Source of the DNA: Methylomonas koyamae
Lineage (GTDB): Bacteria > Pseudomonadota > Gammaproteobacteria > Methylococcales > Methylomonadaceae
Assembly: GCF_019669905.1 (NCBI RefSeq)
Contig: NZ_AP019777.1
Location: forward strand, 3,844,001 to 3,908,000
Reading direction: 5' to 3'
DNA: 64,000 nucleotides
Shown: in pieces, positions 1 through 7,704 of the stretch
Layout: every line of letters starts with the position of its first letter
Position numbering within the stretch: the stretch's first letter is position 1
Made by a program: the position numbers and the translations under genes
Notes under the pieces: generated by a model
What the model was told of the DNA's origin: nothing
Database searches by the model: none
The model's input: the letters and a program-made list of their open reading frames with translations, nothing else

Positions 1-59
1 TGGCCGGCACCGGCCTGCTGGGCTTGACCGCCCGCCGCCAATCGAAATCGGGAGTTTAA
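1..59 (+). CDS. PEP-CTERM protein, C-terminal end only (partial)
   Basis: The frame from position 3 reads AGTGLLGLTARRQSKSGV and stops at 57-59. A small hydrophobic Ala/Gly/Leu stretch followed by an Arg-rich end is the usual tail of PEP-CTERM exosortase substrates, and three other such proteins occur in this window. The PEP/PGAVWLFG motif itself would lie left of the window edge, so the family call is an inference. Only 4 bp separate its stop from the 5'-nucleotidase start, so the two are probably co-transcribed. Confidence 0.55.
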   Translation, partial: AGTGLLGLTARRQSKSGV

Positions 60-63
60 GACC

Positions 64-1836
64 ATGAAACTGCAAACATTAGCTAGTGCCATTGCTTTGG
101 GCTTCAGCGCGGTAGCCGCACACGCCGTTACGCTCCCGGCCACCACCATCAAAATCGTCGCCTTCAACGACTTCCACGGCCAACTGGAATCGCCGGGCAA
201 TTTCCGCAACCTGCCGACCGATGCGGCCTCGACCATTCCTCTCGGCGGCGCCGACTGGATGGCCGGCTACGTTGCCGACCTGAAGGCGCAGAACCCGAGC
301 ACCATCGTGGTGTCGGCCGGCGACATTATCGGCGCCACGCCGCTGGTTTCGGCGCTATTCCATGACGAACCGACCATCGAAACCATGAACCGGCTGGGTC
401 TGGAATTCAATGCAGTCGGCAACCACGAATTCGACGAAGGCAAGGACGAATTGAAGCGGATGCAAAACGGCGGCTGCCATCCGAGCGATCCGAATAGCTG
501 TAAAGGCGCCGAAGTCGGTACGCCGGTGCCGTTCGAAGGCGCCAAATTCAAATTCCTGGCCGCCAACGTGGTGGAAACCGCCAGCGGCAAAACCCTGTTT
601 CCGCAATATGCGATTAAAACGGTCGGCGGCGTCCGGGTCGGCTTTATCGGTATGACCTTGAAGGAAACCCCGACCATCGTCACGCCCACCGGCGTCGCCG
701 GCCTCAGCTTTACCGACGAAGCCGCTACCGTCAACGCGTTGATCCCGAAACTGCGCGCCCGCGGCGTCGAAGCGGTGGTGGTGTTGATTCACCAAGGCGG
801 TACGATACCGGTCACGCAGAGCGTTGCCACCATCAACAACTGCGACGGCGGCCTGGCCGATTCGCCGATCAAAACCATCGTCAACCAGTTGGACGACGAA
901 GTGGATTTGGTGATTTCCGGCCACACCCACCAAGCCTACAACTGCCAGATCGCCAACAAAGCCGGCCGCTTGATCTCTGTGACCAGCGCCAATTCGCAAG
1001 GCCGGGTGTTGACCGACATTGACGTCACGATCAACATCGCTAACGGCGAGGTCAGCGCGGTCAGTGCCGAGAACATCGCGGTGGTGCGCAACAACCCGGC
1101 GATCACGCCGAACGCCGGCATCAAAACCATCGTCGATAACTACAAAGCCCTGGCCACGCCAATCGCCAACCGGGTAATCGGTTCGATCAGCGCCGCGATT
1201 ACCCGCACCGCAACGGCCGCCGGCGAATCGGCGCTGGGCGACGTGATCGCCGATGCCCAATTGGCGGCGACCAACCCGGCCGGTTTCGGCGAGGCCGTGG
1301 TGTCGTTCATGAATCCGGGCGGCATCCGCGCCGATTTGACGTATCCGGGCAGCAGCGCCGGCGAAGGCGACGGCAAGGTCACTTACGCCGAAGCCTTTAC
1401 CGTGCAACCCTTCGGCAACACCTTGGTGACGTTGACTCTGACCGGCGCCCAAATCCATACCTTGCTGGAGCAACAATTCACCGGTTGCACCGCGGGTTAT
1501 CCGGTCGGTGCGCCCGCTAGCGGCCAGCCGTTCAACCGCATCCTGCAAGTCTCGGCCGGTTTCAGTTACGAGTGGAGCGAAAAAGGCACGCCTTGCGATA
1601 ACGTCGATCCGGCCAGCATCAAAATCAACGGTGTCACTATCGACCCGGCCGCCAGCTATCGGGTCACGGTCAACAACTTCATGGCTGACGGCGGCGATCA
1701 GTACTACGTGTTGACCCAAGGCAGCAACCGCCTGGGCGGCGCATTGGATTTGGACGCCCTGGAAAGCTATTTCCTCGCCAACGGCAGCGTCAATCCCGGC
1801 CCGCGCAACCGGATCTTGTTGGCACCCGCACCATAA
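64..1836 (+). CDS. Secreted bifunctional metallophosphatase / 5'-nucleotidase
   Basis: This is a 590-residue protein with an N-terminal signal peptide (cleavage after about residue 21, ..AHA-VTL). The N-terminal calcineurin-like metallophosphoesterase domain shows the metal-ligand motifs FNDFHGQLE (about 33-41), GDIIGATP, GNHEFDEG and GHTHQAYNC. The C-terminal 5'-nucleotidase domain (about 370-580) has MNPGGIRAD and the substrate-stacking region. Family members hydrolyse extracellular nucleotides in the periplasm or at the surface to salvage nucleosides and phosphate. The ATG at 64 has a GGGAG Shine-Dalgarno sequence about 9 bp upstream, overlapping the end of the previous gene. Length and domain order are normal for the family. 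The exact substrate cannot be read from the sequence. Confidence 0.9.
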   Translation: MKLQTLASAIALGFSAVAAHAVTLPATTIKIVAFNDFHGQLESPGNFRNLPTDAASTIPLGGADWMAGYVADLKAQNPSTIVVSAGDIIGATPLVSALFHDEPTIETMNRLGLEFNAVGNHEFDEGKDELKRMQNGGCHPSDPNSCKGAEVGTPVPFEGAKFKFLAANVVETASGKTLFPQYAIKTVGGVRVGFIGMTLKETPTIVTPTGVAGLSFTDEAATVNALIPKLRARGVEAVVVLIHQGGTIPVTQSVATINNCDGGLADSPIKTIVNQLDDEVDLVISGHTHQAYNCQIANKAGRLISVTSANSQGRVLTDIDVTINIANGEVSAVSAENIAVVRNNPAITPNAGIKTIVDNYKALATPIANRVIGSISAAITRTATAAGESALGDVIADAQLAATNPAGFGEAVVSFMNPGGIRADLTYPGSSAGEGDGKVTYAEAFTVQPFGNTLVTLTLTGAQIHTLLEQQFTGCTAGYPVGAPASGQPFNRILQVSAGFSYEWSEKGTPCDNVDPASIKINGVTIDPAASYRVTVNNFMADGGDQYYVLTQGSNRLGGALDLDALESYFLANGSVNPGPRNRILLAPAP

Positions 1837-1864
1837 GTTTCAGGCTAAAGCTCTGCAGCACTTG

Positions 1865-1897
1865 GCCCGCCGGTAGGTTTACGGCGGGCTTTTTTTT
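1865..1897 (+). terminator. Rho-independent terminator after the 5'-nucleotidase gene
   Basis: The stem GCCCGCCG (1865-1872) pairs with CGGCGGGC (1882-1889) around a 9-nt loop and is followed by eight T residues. It lies 28 bp after the stop codon. Confidence 0.9.
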
Positions 1898-2282
1898 GCA
1901 ATGCACATTCTAAAGTTGGATAGCCCAACACCCATCCGCAGCGATAATTACCCGAGTTGTGCAATATAGGGTTGACACACTACCTGATTCGCAGGGTCTT
2001 ATTCGCGCAAACTACGGTTGGAATTCAACGAGGGCCGCTTTGGTCGAACTCACGAATTTAGCTCGGTCAATGGATGACGTTCCAGCTTTTGCTTATGCGG
2101 ATGAGTAAAACGGCCCGTTGCGGTCTATCGCCTAATCTGATTCAATGGCCTCCGCGTGATGTTTACCAGCCATACCTACTAGGTTCCGATGATATACAGA
2201 AGGGAAACCCATATGCTGATCAAAAATTTATCGTTTCGAGGATCATTTTTCGGTAGATATGCTGTTAACAGCTTAATAACTT
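1898..2282. other. Gene-free stretch, possible decayed cassette
   Basis: I see no convincing gene here. A frame ending at the TAA near 2106 (reading ..LVELTNLARSMDDVPAFAYADE) is the most protein-like piece but has no start I can support. A GCCCAAC at 1923-1929 resembles an attC R-box but is too far from the R' box at 2283 to be its natural partner. This may be a degraded integron cassette. Confidence 0.35.
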
Positions 2283-2292
2283 GTTAGACGTC

Positions 2293-2655
2293 ATGTCTCA
2301 GGCATCCTCGCAAGCATGGGCGTTCTATCGCGATGTCGCTAAGACTCGCACCGTCTGGACCGTGCGCGACGCCGGCGGATATCCGGCTCCGAAAACGCAA
2401 AGCGGTCGTAGGGCGCAACCTTTTTGGTCGACGCGTTCGCGGGTGGAGCGCATCATCAAGTCTGTTCCGGCTTATCAGGGCTTCGTGCCGGAGGATATCT
2501 CCTGGGAGGTTTTCTGTTCCGCTTGGGTTCCTGGCCTCACGCGCGACGGATTGCTGGTGGGTGTCAACTGGAGCGGCAAGCGTGCTGCGGGCTACGACAT
2601 GGAGCCGGCGGAACTGCAGAGAAACGTCGAGGCAGTGGTGGCGGAGCCGCAATGA
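2293..2655 (+). CDS. Integron-cassette protein, DUF2750-like
   Basis: This 120-residue soluble protein starts at the ATG 4 bp after the attC core GTTAGAC. It has an N-terminal YRDVAKTRTVWTVRD-type segment, then PFWSTRSRVERIIKS and SWEVFCSAWVPGLTRDGLLVGVNWSG. The spacing of PFWSTRSRVE and the later LLVGVNWSG resembles the DUF2750 family, small proteins of unknown function common in integron cassettes and chromosomal islands. No signal peptide or membrane segment is seen. The stop codon (2653-2655) sits directly before the R'' box of the attC. The ATG is preferred over an upstream TTG at 2281, which would start before the cassette boundary. Function is unknown. Confidence 0.75.
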   Translation: MSQASSQAWAFYRDVAKTRTVWTVRDAGGYPAPKTQSGRRAQPFWSTRSRVERIIKSVPAYQGFVPEDISWEVFCSAWVPGLTRDGLLVGVNWSGKRAAGYDMEPAELQRNVEAVVAEPQ

Positions 2656-2656
2656 C

Positions 2657-2782
2657 GTCTAACAAGCAGTTCGAGCGGACCGTCATGCGGCATCGCGTGC
2701 GCGCCGCATGTGCGTCACTTCATTGTGCACACGCGGCGCGCTGGACACGTAGTCGCGCGGCCGCTCACCTGCGGCGTTGGGC
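2657..2782 (+). repeat. attC recombination site (126 bp)
   Basis: R'' box GTCTAAC (2657-2663) pairs with R' box GTTGGGC (2776-2782). L'' GAGCGG (2673-2678) pairs with L' CCGCTC (2760-2765). The centre is an imperfect palindrome (gcatcgcgtgcgcgccgcatgtgc and cacacgcggcgcgctgg segments). Length and box spacing fit known attC sites. Confidence 0.85.
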
Positions 2783-2785
2783 ATC

Positions 2786-3130
2786 ATGAAACCAAGCGCT
2801 GAGTTAGCCATCGCACGACAAGCTATTGCCGAAATAGCTGCTCGTTTTCCGTCCCTCCAAATGATTGAGGAACCCGAGGCTCCCGTCGAACTAAGCATTC
2901 TCATGCCCGTGCAACCTGGGCTTAATCACAAAGTGTGGCTTGCGCTTCAAAACAACGATGAACTGCATTTCTCTGTCGGAAATTTTTGGCTTGAGTGGTT
3001 TCCTTGCACAAAGCCATCGCGCGTAGCCGAATATGTTGCGGCGGTTATTGGCTTTCTATCGGGCGAGTATCGTGTTCTGGAGCACTATCGTGGCACGCGA
3101 TGCGTGAAGGCAGAACTCCAAGCCCGGTAG
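2786..3130 (+). CDS. Integron-cassette hypothetical protein
   Basis: This is a 114-residue soluble protein (MKPSAELAIARQAIAEIAAR..) that starts at the ATG 3 bp after the attC core GTTGGGC. It is mixed alpha/beta in appearance, with an aromatic-rich centre (HFSVGNFWLEWFPC) and no signal peptide or membrane segment. I do not recognise a named family. Small orphan proteins like this are typical cassette cargo. The TTG at 2777, which would give nine more base pairs, lies inside the attC core and is rejected as the start. The stop codon TAG at 3128-3130 is part of the GTAGGGTACGC repeat, so the native C-terminus and the cassette's own attC may have been cut off by that repeat. Confidence 0.65.
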   Translation: MKPSAELAIARQAIAEIAARFPSLQMIEEPEAPVELSILMPVQPGLNHKVWLALQNNDELHFSVGNFWLEWFPCTKPSRVAEYVAAVIGFLSGEYRVLEHYRGTRCVKAELQAR

Positions 3131-3201
3131 GGTACGCAACGCGTACCTTCTGGCTTTCGCCACCATGACGGCCTTTTAATGGTACGCGATGCGTACCCTA
3201 C
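3127..3201. repeat. Inverted pair of GTACGC palindromes (REP/MITE-like)
   Basis: GTAGGGTACGCAACGCGTACC (3127-3147) is repeated in inverted orientation as GGTACGCGATGCGTACCCTAC (3181-3201), with one or two mismatches. Each half is itself palindromic. The 75-bp unit separates the second cassette from the RHS fragment. Its length, inverted ends and position at a truncation point suggest a small non-autonomous or REP-type element. Confidence 0.7.
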
Positions 3202-3647
3202 GTCTTATGATCCGAACACCGGACACTGGTTGTCTAGGGACCCGATTGCGGAGGATGGCGGGATTAATTTGTACACCTATGTCGAAAATAACCCGACCAA
3301 TGTAACTGATCCAACAGGCGAGTTTGGAGTTATTGGAGCCCTGGTTGGTGCGGGGCTTGACCTAGCATTTCAAACAATGATCGAAGGAAAATCATTTGAA
3401 TGTGTTAATTGGATGCAGGTTGGGGTTTCTGGTGCCTTAGGAGCATTGGGTGGCGCCGGCCTAGGAGGCACCTTTAAATTAACGTCAGGCTCTATGAAAT
3501 GGGCTAATGTTAGTCGCCGCTATAGAAGACTTCACGATGTAAAAGCCTCCCAAGATGTTCATCATTGGGCAATTGAGAGGGGTAGTGCGCTGGGAAAACT
3601 GTTACCGGATTCTATTGTTAACCATCCAGCTAATTTAAACCCCATAA

Positions 3648-5002
3648 CAGGCTGGTGAAAAACCCACTGATATTTCCCCTTACCCACGGTTTCCGTGATT
3701 TTTTCGTGTTGAAATCGGTCATGACATCGAGTTTCAACCGTTTTGCCCCTGTTTCAAGGGCTTTTTATTCGCCTGAAGCCGTCTGTGGACGGTTTTCAGG
3801 CGCACTTCGCCCTAGGTGGGCGCACTCCACGCCGGTTTCGGCGTGAACACCAATAGGTTGAGCAAGCGCGTCAGGTTGTAGGCGGCAAAGCAAAACAAGG
3901 CCTGACCTGCGACTTTGGCTAAGCCGATGTGGCGGGTTTTACGCAGGCCCCCGACGGTCTTGATCCAGCCGAAGGCTTCTTCGACGATTTTGCGGCGCTT
4001 GAGGCTTTGAGCGTACGCTTTGCCGCGCGCGGTGCGGCCATCGACGGCACTGCCGGTCTTTTTGCGAGCAACATGGGCTTTGATGTCTTGCGTCTTGAGT
4101 TTGTTGACGAACGCCGGTTGGTCATAGCCTTTGTCGGCACCGACGCTGCCGCCTTTGGGAACACGGCGTTTGATCATTGTTTGCGCGGCTTCGATTTCAG
4201 CGGTGCCGGTGGCTTGGGTGGTTTCGACATCGACAATCAGGCCGTTACGATTCTCGGATAGGGCATGGGTGATGTAACGCAGTTTGGCCTCGGTGTATTC
4301 GCCTTTCTTGTAAAGCCGCGCTTCGGGGTCTGTCGTGCTCTGATGCGTGGCATTGCTGCGCTTTTCGCCGCTGAAGTCGACCTCGGGATTGCGGCCGGCG
4401 GGTTTATCAGGACCGCTGCCGTCTTTCTTCACGAAGCTTTTGTGCGAGGCCCAGGCTTCGATCAGGCTGCCGTCGACACTGAAGTGTTCGTCGGACACCA
4501 GGTTTTGCCATTCGGCAATGGCCAAGACCCGCTCAAAAAACTCGCGACTCAGTGCTTCGGACAGCAGGCGCTCGCGGTTGGCGCTGAACACGCTGCGTTC
4601 CCAGACAGCATCGTCGATACCCAAACCGACAAACCAGCGAAACAGCAGGTTGTAGTCCAGCTGTTCCATCAACTGGCGTTCGCTACGAACGGTGTACAGC
4701 ACTTGCAATAGCAAGGCGCGCAGCAGTTTTTCGGGCGCAATCGACGGGCGGCCAGTATGGGAGTAGCATTCGGCAAAGACCGCATCCATAGAGGCCAATA
4801 CGCCATCGACGAGTAGCCGTAAACGACGCAACGGATGCTGTTTGGGAATACGGTCTTCCAGGCTAACGTAGCTGAACCAGCTATTTTGAATGGCATCGTG
4901 TCCGCGCATGGGGGGCTTCTCCAATTTAGATGCGCTATTTTACTTGTTTGCTGAGGCTATGCGCCTTGATGACTGCAGCTTTGGGAGTTTTTCACCAGCC
5001 TG
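3648..5002 (-). mobile_element. IS5-family insertion sequence, complete, with ATAA target duplication
   Basis: Terminal inverted repeats CAGGCTGGTGAAAAAC lie at 3648-3663 and, inverted, at 4987-5002. Both ends are flanked by ATAA (3644-3647 and 5003-5006), a 4-bp duplication of the NTAN type used by IS5-group elements. The 1355-bp element carries one transposase gene on the minus strand. Intact ends and duplication suggest a fairly recent insertion. Confidence 0.93.
3812..4909 (-). CDS. IS5-family DDE transposase
   Basis: This is a 365-residue transposase. The N-terminal half has the DUF772 pattern (SLEDRIPKQHPLRRLR .. GRPSIAPEKLLRALLLQ .. YNLLFRWFVGL). The C-terminal DDE domain shows candidate catalytic residues in VDGSLIEAW, GADKGYD and RKIVEEAFGWIK. 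The start is the ATG at 4909, with GGAG 9 bp upstream; a TTG at 4924 would extend it by five residues. The frame is uninterrupted and both inverted repeats are intact, so the element may still be active. It catalyses cut-and-paste movement of the element in which it lies and has no link to the flanking toxin genes beyond insertion. Confidence 0.92.
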   Translation of the reverse strand: MRGHDAIQNSWFSYVSLEDRIPKQHPLRRLRLLVDGVLASMDAVFAECYSHTGRPSIAPEKLLRALLLQVLYTVRSERQLMEQLDYNLLFRWFVGLGIDDAVWERSVFSANRERLLSEALSREFFERVLAIAEWQNLVSDEHFSVDGSLIEAWASHKSFVKKDGSGPDKPAGRNPEVDFSGEKRSNATHQSTTDPEARLYKKGEYTEAKLRYITHALSENRNGLIVDVETTQATGTAEIEAAQTMIKRRVPKGGSVGADKGYDQPAFVNKLKTQDIKAHVARKKTGSAVDGRTARGKAYAQSLKRRKIVEEAFGWIKTVGGLRKTRHIGLAKVAGQALFCFAAYNLTRLLNLLVFTPKPAWSAPT

Positions 5003-5176
5003 ATAAAGCGAAGTATCCATCAACAAATTCACAATGAATTTAACGCAATTGAAAGATGGTGGTATGGAACCCCAAATTGGGCTAAAGCAGCGGAGGGTTC
5101 TTTAGTAGGAGGCGGAGCTAGTAGCTCTCTATCTTCCAATAATTGTGAATGCCAACAATAAGGAAATGAAACTACC

Positions 5177-5596
5177 ATGAAGTATCCATTGCTGCGACTT
5201 AACAAATTTCATATTAGAAAGTTTCAGTCGGAAAATGAACTAAAATTGATGTCTCAAAAATATTTTGATGAAGGAAACTTTAAAGTTGATACTTTTTTCA
5301 TTGATTCCAGTGGCTTCAGATACGCCTTAATTGATGTGCGAAAGGAAAGAAATAGCTTAAATCCGTTTCGTTGGTTTCGATCCTCTCCAGCCATTGTAGT
5401 TGATATTATAGTAAGTCAACCCGTACAGTTGTCACTTGATAATATGAAAAAAACTATTTTTGAATTAGTGGTGAAAAATGAATGGCATCGCCAAGGATAC
5501 CAAAATGAGTCGGAGTTTCACGATATGATTTATGCTGCTAAAAGCTATAGAGATATTATAGATATGATAAGTTTTTATGGTAAATGGCAGGGATAG
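5177..5596 (+). CDS. Probable immunity protein for the adjacent RHS toxin
   Basis: This is a 139-residue soluble protein with a Lys/Asn/Ile-rich composition and much lower GC than the flanking chromosome. It begins 15 bp after the stop of the reconstituted RHS toxin tip and has AAGGA upstream of its ATG. I do not recognise a family from sequence alone. In RHS and other polymorphic toxin loci the gene immediately after the toxin C-terminus is nearly always the cognate immunity gene, small and cytoplasmic, which is the only basis for the call. The frame is intact although the toxin gene is disrupted. It may therefore persist as an orphan immunity gene protecting against siblings or relatives that carry the intact toxin. 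Confidence 0.6.
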   Translation: MKYPLLRLNKFHIRKFQSENELKLMSQKYFDEGNFKVDTFFIDSSGFRYALIDVRKERNSLNPFRWFRSSPAIVVDIIVSQPVQLSLDNMKKTIFELVVKNEWHRQGYQNESEFHDMIYAAKSYRDIIDMISFYGKWQG

Positions 5597-5884
5597 GATC
5601 GAAGGTTGAGATGCGACTCAGAAATGTCCACTTCTGAATTGCAGGGATGAATTAGGGAATATTACTACAAAGCGGACATTCGAACAGATTAAGCTACAAA
5701 CGCCAATGACCGCAAATGGCCGGCAGGAGCCTAACGACCGAAAATTCCAACCAATCCTAGGAAAGTTATTGACGCCAAATTCTCAACGATTTCAACCGAG
5801 CCTGCTTTAACCGGTTGCTGCGGCTTTAACGCGTCTTGAGATCATTCCCAACCATTAAATGCACATAGCCCTTTTTGCCGTCGC
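5597..5884. other. Spacer with no gene seen
   Basis: About 290 bp after the immunity gene. No open frame of convincing composition, and base composition returns gradually towards the chromosomal average. Confidence 0.5.
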
Positions 5885-5919
5885 AAAAAAACCGGGCCTG
5901 CCAATTTTGGCAGACCCGG
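5885..5919 (-). terminator. Terminator for the minus-strand oxidoreductase remnant
   Basis: CCGGGCCTGCCA (5892-5903) pairs with TGGCAGACCCGG (5908-5919) around a short TTT/AATT loop. The run of A residues at 5885-5891 is a T-tract when read on the minus strand. Confidence 0.8.
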
Positions 5920-5960
5920 CTAGACCAGCGAGGAACTGGGATCGGTTTACCGACTGTTAA

Positions 5961-6292
5961 TCAGAACACTTCCGTAAACAGATTATTAGCCCACGCCAAC
6001 ATCATTTGGTAGTTGTCGGAATTGATCTGTTCGGCTTCGCCGGAAGCAGCCGCTATTTTTTCCATCGCATCCAGCGCCGGGTTGTAGCGGTAACCGGCCG
6101 TCGAAAACGACGCGGTGTTGGCGGTGATCGGGCTGAAGGCGGAAACGGCGTGTTGGCGTCGGTCCAACCGGACTGCAACATGCCGCGCGGACAATCGAAA
6201 TCGCTGCCCGGCGACAGCACCAATTTGTCGAAGTAAACTTTATCGCCGCCGGCCAGCGTGATATAGCGGCTGCCTTCGCGTTCGGCACCCAT
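5961..6292 (-). pseudogene. Remnant of an FAD-dependent oxidoreductase (flavocytochrome c sulfide dehydrogenase-like)
   Basis: Two minus-strand frames carry protein-like pieces that do not join. One has YITLAGGDKVYFDKLVLSPG, which looks like the FAD-binding core of pyridine-nucleotide disulfide or flavocytochrome c sulfide dehydrogenase flavoproteins. The other ends in a Tyr-rich segment and WANNLFTEVF, which resembles the FCSD flavin-binding C-terminus. The middle of the protein is missing and there is a frameshift near 6130. No start or full-length frame remains. The terminator at 5885-5919 is retained. The family call is by eye and only moderately secure; that it is a broken gene is clearer. 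Confidence 0.5.
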
Positions 6293-6405
6293 GCCGGCAA
6301 CTGCGAAAACGGCTGGGCCTGGAAACGAATCGCACGCAGACGGTCATCATTCCGCCATATTCGCCGGCTAATCTCGACCGAAACCGCTATCGAGGGAGGG
6401 TTGCC

Positions 6406-7704
6406 ATGCTCGATTTTTCCGGATACGGCACGACGGGTATGGGTTCGAATCCGCCCGCCGTTCGCCGCCGTAGCACCAAGATTCCGATGTGCCTGCTGCT
6501 ATTGCTGGTACTTGCTTTGCCGCCGGCCGCCGCCAAAAACCGGCATAGCGACGTCATCGTCGTCGGCGCCGGCTTATCCGGGCTCAGCGCCGCCTACTAT
6601 TTGCGCCAGGCCGGGAAAAGCGTGACCGTGTTGGAAATGAGTCCGCATATCGGCGGCCGGATTCGTACCGCACACTATGCCGACGCCGCGCACGCCGAAA
6701 TCGGCCTGGAAGAATTTTGGAGCAACAACCCGGCCGTCGAATTGTTTCGCTCGCTTAAGATCCCGTTGGAAACCTCGTACAGCAGTTTTTCCAGCTTTTA
6801 TTACCGGGGCCGTCTGTATCCGTTTACCCAGGATTCCAACCGGGCGTTTCTGGCAGCTGTCCTCGACCCGGCGCAAATGACGCTTTACCACGCCTGGGAT
6901 AGCCGCGTCGCCGAGCTGCAGCAGCAATTGGCGCAAAAACCGTTAAGCGCCGAATTGCGCGCCTTGCAGGATATTTCGTTCGCCGACTGGATCGAAACCC
7001 AAAGCGGCTTACCGGAAACGGCGCAGCAACTGGTGCGGATCGAGACCGAACCGGAATTCGCCACCTCCTGGCGGAAAATCAGCGCATTGGAAGGCATCGC
7101 CGAATGGCGTTTGTTCTCCGGCGACGGCATGACGCCGTTCCACGTCGTCGGCGGCAACCAGCGCGCCGCAGACAAGCTGGCCGATGCGGTCGGCCGCAAG
7201 CGGATTCGGTTAAACCAATTGGTAACGCATATCGCTGCCGACGCCGACGGCGTGGCAGTCACCGCCGTCGACCAGAGCGATTTTCGGCAGCGGGTTTACC
7301 GCGCCGACTACGCGATTACCGCAATTCCGTTGTTCCGCTTGAACGACATCCAGTTCGAACCGGCGTTGAGCGCCGAACGCAAACAAGCGATTCACACCCA
7401 ATCCGCCGGCGCTTATTTCACGGCCCACGTGTTTGTCGATCCCGGCGCCGAGCGGTTCTGGACCGTGCAAGGCCAGAGCGTGTTGCCCATCCTCAGCGAC
7501 GGCCCGCTGGGCGTGATTTACGCCGGCCGGTCGCAGCCCGGCCGCGATATTTTGTTGAACCTGCTGGTCAAAGGTGGTACTGGTACAGGAAACGGAAGCC
7601 GATGTACAAGCCGGAACCTTGATATACGTGCCGGTCTATCGCAACAATTTGGCTCACGATACGGTCGAGCAACGCCGGGCGGCGCTGATTGGATGGGTCT
7701 ATAG
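6406..7704 (+). pseudogene. FAD-dependent amine-oxidase-like protein, C-terminally truncated
   Basis: The 432-residue frame has a signal-like segment (CLLLLLVLALPPAAA, about 26-40). A Rossmann FAD motif DVIVVGAGLSGLSAAYYL (about 49-66) and the IGGRIRTA motif typical of flavin amine oxidases, protoporphyrinogen oxidase and carotenoid desaturases follow. The start at 6406 has a strong GAGGGAGGG ribosome site. Homology appears to stop near position 7570 (..DILLNLLVKG). The last ~45 residues are in a different frame of the downstream sensor gene and look random. The second FAD-contacting motif expected near the C-terminus is therefore missing. I infer a deletion that fused this gene's front to the back part of the next gene. 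Export of a protein of this class is unusual but the hydrophobic segment is clear. Confidence 0.7.

Larger units (their letters stand above)
2283..3130 (+). mobile_element. Integron cassette array without integrase (CALIN)
   Basis: Two cassettes lie head to tail. The first begins at GTTAGAC (2283-2289, R' core GTTRRRY), carries a small gene, and ends in the attC site 2657-2782. The second begins at the GTTGGGC core of that attC (2776-2782) and carries another small gene. Start codons lie 4 bp and 3 bp after the cores, which is typical of promoterless cassettes. No tyrosine integrase gene or primary attI site is seen in the window. The attC of the second cassette is missing, with the GTACGC repeat element starting exactly at its stop codon. 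The upstream attC is reduced to its R' box. Classification rests on seen motifs and known cassette architecture. Confidence 0.8.
3179..5161 (+). pseudogene. RHS-repeat-associated toxin C-terminus, N-truncated and split by an IS
   Basis: The frame from 3179 reads into YDPNTGHWLSRDPI..GGINLYTYVENNPTNVTDPTG, the conserved RHS-associated core that marks the end of the RHS cage before a variable toxin domain. The rest of the RHS protein is absent; the frame begins inside the GTACGC repeat. After a Gly/Ala-rich linker comes a toxin-like segment with DVHHWAIERG and VNHPANLNP. The IS at 3648-5002 then interrupts codon Ile-Lys. Removing the IS and one ATAA copy restores the frame exactly: Pro-Ile-Lys-Arg-Ser-Ile-His-Gln and on through RWWYGTPNWAKAAEG to TAA at 5159-5161. 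The HHW..HPANL..IHNEF..WWYGTP pattern resembles nuclease-type RHS tips; the activity is inferred. Confidence 0.8.

Noticed and set aside
355-1719. Long minus-strand open frame (454 residues) inside the 5'-nucleotidase gene
   Set aside because: It lies entirely antisense to a clearly conserved gene, has low-complexity Arg/Asp/Gly composition and no ribosome site; it is a frame shadow.
2074-2256. Short plus-strand frame before the cassettes
   Set aside because: Composition is not protein-like and there is no ribosome site; another frame in the same stretch looks more plausible but also lacks a start.
6440-6480. tRNA-like T-arm (GGGTTCGAATCCGCCC)
   Set aside because: It sits at the N-terminus of the amine oxidase frame, with no acceptor, D or anticodon arm and no CCA end; probably chance.
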